Shown here in pieces: positions 18,087 through 24,627 of a DNA stretch of 28,147 nt (its first letter is position 1; every line of letters begins with the position of its first letter). Source of the DNA: Armatimonadota bacterium (GTDB taxonomy: Bacteria > Armatimonadota > UBA5829); assembly GCA_023474015.1 (NCBI GenBank), contig JAMCYN010000044.1, forward strand, positions 1-28,147, given 5' to 3'. The position numbers were made by a program, and so were the translations under genes. The notes beneath the pieces are model-generated. The model saw only the letters and a program-made list of their open reading frames with translations, did no database searches and was not told the DNA's origin.

Positions 18087-18116
18087 TTGACGATGCAGTA
18101 AAGCGCATGCTATAAT
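18087..18116 (+). promoter_or_regulatory. Near-consensus sigma70 promoter of the glycan locus
   Basis: TTGACG (18087-18092), an 18-bp spacer and a perfect TATAAT (18111-18116). Transcription would start near 18123 and read through the fucosidase and sulfatase remnants into the isomerase gene. The ATG at 18119 is too close to the -10 box to be translated from this promoter. Confidence 0.65.
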
Positions 18117-18123
18117 ACATGGA

Positions 18124-18139
18124 AGTTAGTCGTATAACT
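18124..18139. promoter_or_regulatory. Operator-like palindrome at the transcription start
   Basis: AGTTAGTCGTATAACT is an imperfect palindrome: half-sites AGTTA/TAACT around a central CG, with 12 of 16 positions symmetric. The size, central CG and place at about +1 to +17 are typical of GntR- or LacI-family sugar repressor sites. The regulator is not in this window. Confidence 0.45.
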
Positions 18140-18192
18140 ACACCAATTTCGCTGTCTGCTTATCTCGATGAAGAAGTCCGGACAGGGCGCAA

Positions 18193-18387
18193 GTGGCTTT
18201 CCCCGCGGAGTGCGACTGCACCATACGCTGGATTTCCTCGGGCTACTGCTCAACGGACGAGCATACGATAAAAGGCTTGGAACAGCTCATGGGGCTGTAC
18301 TACTCGGTGGGACGATGCTGTAATCTTATTCTCAATATCGCTTCCGATCCTCACGGCCTGCTAATTATGCAAGGAGCACTAAGCTGA
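18193..18387 (+). pseudogene. Alpha-L-fucosidase (GH29) 3' remnant
   Basis: The frame reads VAFPAECDCTIRW, then TIKGLEQLMGLYYSVGRCCN and LILNIASDPHGLL. This matches the end of the GH29 catalytic domain (WVPAECDVSIR ... SLEELLDIYYKSVGRGSNLLLN), including the conserved VGRxxNLLLNI stretch. The N-terminal ~300 residues with the catalytic nucleophile are absent, and in-frame stops (18127, 18169) lie upstream. The promoter and operator sit just before it, so a deletion appears to have removed most of the gene. Confidence 0.65.
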
Positions 18388-18611
18388 GTAAACCCAACAT
18401 ACTAATCATCAAATCAGATCAGCACAGGTTTGCGGATCGTCTTTGGCAGTGTAGACAGAGATGTGGCGTTGCGATTGGCGCTGCGCCTGGACCACGGCAG
18501 GCCGCGCCAGAGTTTCGTGACAACTACAACCGCTATTGGCGGTTTGAAAAGCTGGGCTTCGTGTCGCTGCTGGAAGCCCGGCCGCGCTACAAAAATGAGC
18601 GCTTACCATAA
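18384..18611 (+). pseudogene. Sulfatase 5' remnant fused to unrelated sequence
   Basis: The frame opens SKPNILIIKSDQHRFADR, the N-terminal strand and metal-site start of type I sulfatases (usual form KPNILIIMSDQHR). The expected ATG is CTG (18384), with AAGGAG seven bases upstream, so the start appears mutated. Homology stops after about 20 residues; the rest (including EFRDNYNRYWRFEKLGF) is unrecognised. The Cys/Ser-x-Pro-x-Arg active-site motif is missing. It overlaps the end of the fucosidase frame. Confidence 0.6.
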
Positions 18612-18686
18612 GCGGCATAATGCAAAACCGTGTCCACACAATCGGATGCGTTACAGCGCTGACAAACATATTGGGAGAAAGCAACA

Positions 18687-20120
18687 ATGAAAAAAGGCAA
18701 GATCGGCCTATTTGCCGGAGGCATAGAGGGCTATTGGACAGACACCGGAATGAAGGACCTGCCTGCGCTGCTTGACAGCGACGCGAAGAGACTCGCCCGA
18801 CTACTTGAGAATGATTTCGAAATAATCTACCCGGGTTTTGCGCAGAACGTGGCTGAAGCTGAGAGAATCGGTAACGCCCTCAGAAATGAGAATGTTGACA
18901 TTGCGCTTGTTTACCACGCGACATATGTCGACGACGCCATGTCGCTGGCCTTTCTGGACAACCTTGGCGCAACACTGCCCGTCCTGCTTCTGTCGCAGGG
19001 GATTAAGGGCATTCCTTCCGACGTAGGCCTCATCGATGCCGGCCGGTGCTGGGGGAACAACAGTATGATCCAGCTCACCGGCACGCTGAAGAGAATGAGG
19101 CCCGATTTCAAGTATGGACTCATGCTCAGCAGCTTCGACAATCCGATGCTGCCCAGTGAACTTGCAGAGTATGTGAGAGCCGCCAAGGCAGTGAGGAAAT
19201 TGAAGAAAAGCACTATCACTTATCTACCTCACAGAAGTGCGGCAGTGCCGATGTATGATACGTTTCCGGATGATACCCTAATGATGGCGCAGACCGGCGT
19301 GCGGATCACGTACGAATATACATCGAGCCTGATAGAGGCTATGAGTAGGGTCACGGATAAAGAAGCCCAGGACTATTGTAAGGAGCTTCGTGACAAGTGC
19401 GAGATAGTCGAACCCACGGATGAAGAGATATATCTCGCGGCAAAGCAAGCCATTGCCTTGGAGAAAGTGGTTGATGATGCCAAGATAGATGCCCTTGCCA
19501 TAGACATGTTTCCCGAACTGACACCCAAAACGGGCATGATACCCTGCGTGGGTATGGCACGGCTGATAGATAAGGGTACGGTCGTGGCAACCGAGGGAGA
19601 CCTGGGCGTGTCCGTGGCCGGACTGATAATTCGCGAGCTTACAGGCAAACCCATACATTTCTGGGAGCACCTTATGTTCGATGAAGAGAAGAACTGGTTC
19701 CTGGGAGGTCATGAAGGGGGATCTGCCGGGTTCAACATGGCCAAGAAAGGTACCAAGCCGCGCCTGAGAAACACGCAGTACATCAACTTCGGAGGTATGC
19801 CGGGCGCTCCATATAATGGCGTATTGCCGGAGTTTATTACCGACCCCGGCCCCGTGACTTTGCTCACGTTGTTTAACACTGCGCACGGATACGAAATGAG
19901 GGTGGCTACCGGCGAGTCTGTCGACACCAGTCCTCGGCCGGTGCATTTTGAACATACCATATTCCGGCCTTCGATACCGCTGAAAGAATACTTTGTGCGT
20001 ACCGCCGAAGCCGGAGTGTGTCACCATTACGGATTGGTGCACGCCGAGATAACAAGCGAACTAAAGAAAGTGGCTTCAATATTGGGCATGAAATACGTGT
20101 GCCTCACGGAGAATAACTGA
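18687..20120 (+). CDS. L-fucose/L-arabinose isomerase-like protein
   Basis: The 477 residues have the length and layout of the fucose/arabinose isomerase superfamily, which converts aldoses to ketoses with a bound divalent metal in the cytoplasm. The N-terminal Rossmann-like part begins KKGKIGLFAGGIEGYW. The likely metal and catalytic residues lie in the C-terminal part: E303 in ATEGD, acidic D332 in HLMFDEEKNW, H342 in GGHEGG, and the C-terminal CHHYGLVHAE. The exact sugar cannot be read from the sequence; fucose is suggested by the fucosidase remnant in front. GGGAGAAA lies just upstream of the ATG. It is the first intact gene after the promoter at 18087. Codon use and slightly lower GC resemble the GH38 gene rather than the left half. 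Confidence 0.8.
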   Translation: MKKGKIGLFAGGIEGYWTDTGMKDLPALLDSDAKRLARLLENDFEIIYPGFAQNVAEAERIGNALRNENVDIALVYHATYVDDAMSLAFLDNLGATLPVLLLSQGIKGIPSDVGLIDAGRCWGNNSMIQLTGTLKRMRPDFKYGLMLSSFDNPMLPSELAEYVRAAKAVRKLKKSTITYLPHRSAAVPMYDTFPDDTLMMAQTGVRITYEYTSSLIEAMSRVTDKEAQDYCKELRDKCEIVEPTDEEIYLAAKQAIALEKVVDDAKIDALAIDMFPELTPKTGMIPCVGMARLIDKGTVVATEGDLGVSVAGLIIRELTGKPIHFWEHLMFDEEKNWFLGGHEGGSAGFNMAKKGTKPRLRNTQYINFGGMPGAPYNGVLPEFITDPGPVTLLTLFNTAHGYEMRVATGESVDTSPRPVHFEHTIFRPSIPLKEYFVRTAEAGVCHHYGLVHAEITSELKKVASILGMKYVCLTENN

Positions 20121-20289
20121 ACTAACCGGCGCTCTGCTGTCTCGGCCTCCGCGAATCCATAGCTTCATCGGCTGTCCGGGGCCACTGTCGTATCTTCCAT
20201 CTCCATGCACTGATTGGTAAGAGTTCAGTTCTCTGTGGGAGTCGTCTGTCCAGCAAAGACTTGGCATTCTTGCCACCAAGGCCGTAAAA
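20121..20289. other. Gene-free stretch
   Basis: I see no ORF, terminator or clear repeat here after the isomerase stop. Confidence 0.5.
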
Positions 20290-20385
20290 GTGTCATCCTG
20301 AGCAAAGCGAAGGATCTGCTTTCAGTCAGGGCGCAGGTCAACGCGAGGAGCAAAAGCAGATTCTTCACGTTCGTTCAGAATGACA
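20290..20385. repeat. Palindromic intergenic element (REP/MITE-like)
   Basis: The left arm TGTCATCCTGAGCAAAGCG (20291 on) continues AAGGATCTGCT (to 20320) and is mirrored by the right arm AGCAGATTCTTCACG to GAATGACA (20355-20385). This is the widespread 'GTCATTCTGAGCGAAGCGAAGAATCTGC' type of environmental repeat, here as an inverted pair of about 30 bp arms and a 34-bp centre. Confidence 0.75.
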
Positions 20386-20478
20386 TGATTGCCGCGTTCG
20401 TGCCGCAGACGGAACGTGCCACGCAATCGGCAGGGCTGGAAGATCGTTAAGACCTTGGATTGCCTGTCGCACGTTGAC

Positions 20479-20568
20479 CCGCCCAGGCCCCTTGGGCGGC
20501 TCATAAATGACGAACAGAAGCCGCTTGGAGCGGCTCACATATTCAAGCCTCCGGCTTTGCCGGAGGCT
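20479..20568. other. Three consecutive GC-rich hairpins
   Basis: CCGCCCA/TGGGCGG (20479-20499), AGCCGC/GCGGCT (20519-20535) and AGCCTCCGGC/GCCGGAGGCT (20546-20568, 3-nt loop) are all perfect stems. No T-run follows any of them. Confidence 0.65.
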
Positions 20569-20643
20569 ACTGACTTCTTGAGATTTCCGCCACTGAGCTT
20601 GCTGCGTTCGATCAGGCGCTGATGGCCTCTTCATCCGCCCCGT

Positions 20644-20775
20644 CTACAGCTCTCCAAGGGCCTGCTGATAAGATGCGATGAACCTGTCGATTGACTTCCT
20701 GAACCCATAGACGCTGCTTTCCAGCCTCTTGACCAGCAGTATCTTCATCAGGCTGGCCATGTTCGTCTGGAGGCG
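20644..20775 (-). pseudogene. SNF2-like helicase remnant
   Basis: Forty-three codons read MASLMKILLVKRLESSVYGF then RKSIDRFIASYQQALGEL. The LLxKRLESSxxAFRxSLxR pattern is characteristic of a family of bacterial SNF2-like helicases. Both sides lack homology, so it is a small internal piece left behind by deletion. Confidence 0.45.
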
Positions 20776-20846
20776 ACACTTCGGATGTGGCCGATTCACG
20801 CTCGGAAAACAACAAAACGCCGCCAGCGGAACTGACGAGGTCAAAT

Positions 20847-21056
20847 GGTTGAGAGACAGTTTGTATTTAAGAGTTTGGCTCCCCGAGTTTACTTACAACG
20901 AAATCATCTCAACCTCTCAGCGGAACCGAGGGATGAGAAAAACCGACAGATTACGAGCTTGCTTACAACGAAACCGAGCTTGGAGGGCCCCTTGAGACCG
21001 ACGGTTGAGAAGCCTTTGCTCGGTTTTTCTTACAGCGAAACCGTCGGTTGACATAT
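20847..21056. repeat. Folded direct-repeat cluster
   Basis: CTTACAACGAAA occurs at 20892-20903 and 20962-20973, and as CTTACAGCGAAA at 21029-21040 (spacing 70 and 67). Inverted pairs are GGTTGAGA/TCTCAACC (20847-20854 with 20907-20914), AAACCGAGC/GCTCGGTTT (20971-20979 with 21018-21026) and ACCGACGGTT/AACCGTCGGT (20997-21006 with 21039-21048). The last two cross each other. Confidence 0.6.
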
Positions 21057-21224
21057 CACGAATTTGTCACAACACTCGTCCAGCGCGTACCCATGGTTGT
21101 TTGCTCAGTAGCTCATCCCGCCGCTTGTCACAATAAGTCCCTATCGCAAGAACGTTGAGATTGACGGGATACTGCTATGAACCAGGAAAGTGCAGACTAT
21201 GTGCAGGAAAATTGTGGCGGCGGG

Positions 21225-21263
21225 TGGTACACTTTCACACCGCCGGAATTGGTACACTTTCAC
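21225..21263. repeat. Direct repeat TGGTACACTTTCAC, insertion-sequence end type
   Basis: The 14-mer occurs at 21225-21238 and 21250-21263. Repeated TGGTACACTTT blocks followed by CCATTGACA are typical of IS21/IS481-type element ends. No transposase of that type is present. Confidence 0.5.
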
Positions 21264-21302
21264 TCTGCCATTGACAATAGTAGCCGGGCAGAGGCATGAA
21301 GG

Positions 21303-21438
21303 GATATCTTCGAGTATATCGAAGTGTTCTATAACAGAGTCAGGCTGCACTCGACGCTAGGGTATCTATCACCAGCTCAGTTCGAGTCGCTATCTCTGGC
21401 ACAAGCTGCCTAACAAAGTACCCGTACAATCGGGTACA
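21303..21438 (+). mobile_element. IS3-family remnant: OrfB 3' end and right terminus
   Basis: Codons 21303-21413 read [20 protein letters not shown] then YLSPAQFE, the conserved C-terminus of IS3-family OrfB transposases (YIExFYNRxRxHSxLGYxSPxxFE). A stop (TGA) lies two codons upstream in frame. After the OrfB stop, GTACCCG/CGGGTAC (21418-21437) forms a perfect 7-bp hairpin ending in CA, as expected for the right inverted repeat. The rest of the element is gone. Confidence 0.75.
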
Positions 21439-21511
21439 GGCCAATTTATCCAGGGAATGACTATGAGCGGGATTAAGGGATGAGCGATTCACGGAGGCAT
21501 CGAGCGCGCAA

Positions 21512-24500
21512 ATGAGAAACGAACTTAATGACATAATTTCGGCAATCGACAAAACAATTAGCACAATTAGAGAGCCAGGCGATGTGCCTGGGTGGTATCA
21601 CCATACTGGCGATGTGCCGGATGCTCTCCAAGATACTTTTTCCAAGGCCGGTTGGGACGTTGTCAGACCACAATACTCATGGTCGAGCGCGACGGGCTGC
21701 CACTGGTTTAGGCAAGACATCGCGCTGTCGGAGAAAGTCAGGGGTATCTCACTGATAGGCTCGCGCGTGGACTTGATGATATGCCTCCCCATCAGCGCAA
21801 CAGTGTTCCTGAACGGCAAGCAGATATACTTCGAGCCTTTCTGGGCGGATACACGTGCATTTCCGTTAACGCTTACCGATGATTATCAACCCGACGAGGT
21901 GCTTCGAATCGCCATAAGAACAGTGGGAGGCGATGGCTTCGGAGCGTTTGTGAATGGTTCCCTGATCATCCACGCTCTGGACAAGGTCGCTTTTGAACTG
22001 GAGACGTTTCGCGCGCAGCTAGTGTTCTGCGGGCACCTTCTGAAGAAGGATGCGGATCGGCTCGAAGCATTTGGCAATGCTCTCGCAGATGTAGATATCC
22101 ATGCTTTAGCAAGGGATGATTGGGAAACCTGGAATCGCTCCGTTACGTCGTCGGTGAAGTGCCTTGCCCCATTCTATGATGAAGCAAAGCGGTATGAGGT
22201 GAACCTGGTTGCCCACTCGCATATAGATATGAACTGGCTCTGGCCTTGGCGAGAGACCGTGGATGTTTGCCGTAGAGATTTTTCCACCATGGATATGCTG
22301 ATGGAAAAATATCAGGAGTTCCAATACTCTCAGAGCCAGGTTGCCGCATACAAAACTATGGAGGACGAACACCCGCAGCTATTTGAGCGTATCAGGCAGC
22401 GTGTTCGTGAGGGCCGTTGGGAGGTTACGGCAAGCACCTGGGTTGAGGGCGATTTGGACATGGCCTCCGGTGAATCGCTAGTCCGACAGTTGCTGTACTC
22501 GCGCCGGTACACACAAGAGAAGTTCGGCTTGACCCCGAAGATATGCTGGGAACCGGATACATTCGGCCACCCGGCGACGTATCCGCAGATCCTGAAAAAG
22601 AGCGGGGTCGAGTATTACTACTTGTGCCGCGGCGAAAAGGAGCACTCCGCGTTCTGGTGGCAGGGGCTTGACGGGTCGCGCGTGCTCGCATACGCTATGC
22701 GTGGCTATTCTGGTTTCGTGAACCCCACGACCATCGTCGATAGCTGCAAGCAAATGGACGAACAGTTGGGCTATCCCGGCGGATTCGTCGTATATGGCGT
22801 TGGCGATCATGGGGGAGCGGCTGCAGCACGCGATATCGAACGCGCTTGCCTGCTGGACAAAACACCCGCTCTGCCCAGAAGCGTCCTAAGCACTGCAGCA
22901 GATTTCTACGAGAAGCTTGCTCACAAGGGGGACAATATTCCCACTGTTACCGGCGAGATGAGCGCTCATTTCGCTGGATGCTACACAAGCCATGCCGATA
23001 TAAAGCTTCTCAACCGACACGGAGAGAACAGCCTGCTCACGGCTGAAACCATGTCAGCAGTCGCGGCGGCAAACGGAGCCGGCAAGTACCCTCAAGATGC
23101 GCTGAATGAGGCTTGGATAAACCAATGCTTCCATCAGTTCCACGACATTATCTGCGGATGTTCACTCGGCGCGACCTATCGAGAAGCGGCAGATAAGCTC
23201 AGACCATCACACGATACGCTCCATCGAATAATAAGTGATTCAATCGCGAGCCTCGCCGCGAATGTTGATACCGCGGGACACATCGATACCTCCAAGATCG
23301 TGGTGTTCAACCAGCTTGCCTGGGAACGCACCGACCTCGTGGAGGTTGCTCTGCCGGATGCAACTCTGCCGTCTGTCGGATATCTGGAGGACGACTCGGG
23401 TCTTACTGTTCCATTTCAGGTGGTGGATGACAAGTTGATGTTTGTCGCGCGCAATGTGCCTGCCTTGGGATGTAAAGTCTACACGGTGCAAACCGCTGAT
23501 GCAAGGGCCATATCAGAAGCTGATTGCATAGGTATTGACACCGAGAATCTTGTTTTTGAGAACAATTTGTTCAGAATCAGGATCAACCCCAGGTCGGGTT
23601 CCATCGACTCGCTCTATATCAAGGAGCTAAAGAAAGAATTGGCAGAGCCGGAAGGATATGGGATCGAGAGTAAGGTAAACTCTGGAGTATTGAACAGGTT
23701 TGTCATAAGCTATGAGCAACCCCACCAGATGTCGGCCTGGAACATCGGGGATATCACCGGCACAAGAAGCCTCATAGACGGCGCGAATGTGAATGTGATC
23801 GAAACCGGCCGGGTGTGCGCTGTCATCGCGGTACGGCATGTATTCTCAAAATCGACGATAAAGCAACTTATCAGAGTATACTCGCACCTGGATAGGATAG
23901 ACTTCCTCACAGAGGTTGAATGGCACGAGCGTGGGACGGCCGATGAAGATGCTTCGATGCTGAAGGTGACGTTCACCCCTGCACTTGGACACAGCAGAGC
24001 CTTCTTCGAGATACCTTTTGGCGCGATCGAGCGTATCGCCAATGGCAAAGAGGTTCCAGCTCAAAAGTGGGCGGACATCTCGGACGCTGAGTGCGGCATA
24101 TCCATACTCAACAACTGCAAGTATGGGCATTCGGCGCAGGGCAATACCCTGGCGCTGACGCTTCTCAGGGCATCATATGAACCCGATGCGAACCCCGATG
24201 AGGGCTCACACGAGTTTGCATATTCGCTCTATCCGCATAAAGGTTCGTGGAAGGATGCGGGATCCACTAAGAGAGGCATGGAGTTCAACCAGCCGCTATT
24301 GGCAAGCTGGGAGCCAACCCACTCGGGATCAATCACGCCGGGGAAAGCCTGCCTGTCGTGCGAGCCTGAAAACGTGCTGGTTTCCGCCGTCAAGTTTGCC
24401 GAAGACCAGCCGGAAGATGCCGCCGCGATAATTGTCAGAGTGGTTGAAACACACGGAATCCCAACAACGGCAACGATAAGATGCGGGTGGCCTGTTAAGC

Positions 24501-24622
24501 AAGCTGTTGACGTGGATCTTATGGAGAACGGCGAGAGCGAGATCGAAACAAGCAACGGAAGCGTCAGTTTGGATTTCGGTAAGTATGAGATCAAGACCCT
24601 GAAACTACTGCTTGAAAGGTAA
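21512..24622 (+). CDS. GH38 family alpha-mannosidase
   Basis: The enzyme should hydrolyse alpha-mannosides, with a zinc ion at the active site. The 1036 residues match the long bacterial form: an N-terminal beta-sandwich (~1-210), the catalytic barrel and helical bundle (~225-560), then large beta domains. Key residues are visible: H237 and D239 in VAHSHIDMNWLWPWRE (zinc), the nucleophile D349 in CWEPDTFGHP, VGDHGG (430-435), CYTSHADIKLLNR (490-502) and H544 and D545 in HQFHDIICGCS. No signal peptide, so it is probably cytoplasmic and acts on imported oligosaccharides. GGAGG is 14 bases before the ATG, rather far. The gene begins 73 bp after an IS3 terminus, so its original promoter may have been replaced. 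The next gene starts 5 bp after its stop. Confidence 0.92.
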   Translation: MRNELNDIISAIDKTISTIREPGDVPGWYHHTGDVPDALQDTFSKAGWDVVRPQYSWSSATGCHWFRQDIALSEKVRGISLIGSRVDLMICLPISATVFLNGKQIYFEPFWADTRAFPLTLTDDYQPDEVLRIAIRTVGGDGFGAFVNGSLIIHALDKVAFELETFRAQLVFCGHLLKKDADRLEAFGNALADVDIHALARDDWETWNRSVTSSVKCLAPFYDEAKRYEVNLVAHSHIDMNWLWPWRETVDVCRRDFSTMDMLMEKYQEFQYSQSQVAAYKTMEDEHPQLFERIRQRVREGRWEVTASTWVEGDLDMASGESLVRQLLYSRRYTQEKFGLTPKICWEPDTFGHPATYPQILKKSGVEYYYLCRGEKEHSAFWWQGLDGSRVLAYAMRGYSGFVNPTTIVDSCKQMDEQLGYPGGFVVYGVGDHGGAAAARDIERACLLDKTPALPRSVLSTAADFYEKLAHKGDNIPTVTGEMSAHFAGCYTSHADIKLLNRHGENSLLTAETMSAVAAANGAGKYPQDALNEAWINQCFHQFHDIICGCSLGATYREAADKLRPSHDTLHRIISDSIASLAANVDTAGHIDTSKIVVFNQLAWERTDLVEVALPDATLPSVGYLEDDSGLTVPFQVVDDKLMFVARNVPALGCKVYTVQTADARAISEADCIGIDTENLVFENNLFRIRINPRSGSIDSLYIKELKKELAEPEGYGIESKVNSGVLNRFVISYEQPHQMSAWNIGDITGTRSLIDGANVNVIETGRVCAVIAVRHVFSKSTIKQLIRVYSHLDRIDFLTEVEWHERGTADEDASMLKVTFTPALGHSRAFFEIPFGAIERIANGKEVPAQKWADISDAECGISILNNCKYGHSAQGNTLALTLLRASYEPDANPDEGSHEFAYSLYPHKGSWKDAGSTKRGMEFNQPLLASWEPTHSGSITPGKACLSCEPENVLVSAVKFAEDQPEDAAAIIVRVVETHGIPTTATIRCGWPVKQAVDVDLMENGESEIETSNGSVSLDFGKYEIKTLKLLLER

Positions 24623-24627
24623 TATAC

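Noticed and set aside
19278..20042. 254-codon minus-strand frame opposite the isomerase
   Set aside because: Antisense to a well-supported enzyme, no ribosome site and no recognisable motif.
20892..21040. Possible CRISPR array
   Set aside because: Only three 12-bp copies, one with a mismatch, with inverted repeats in the 'spacers' and no cas genes.
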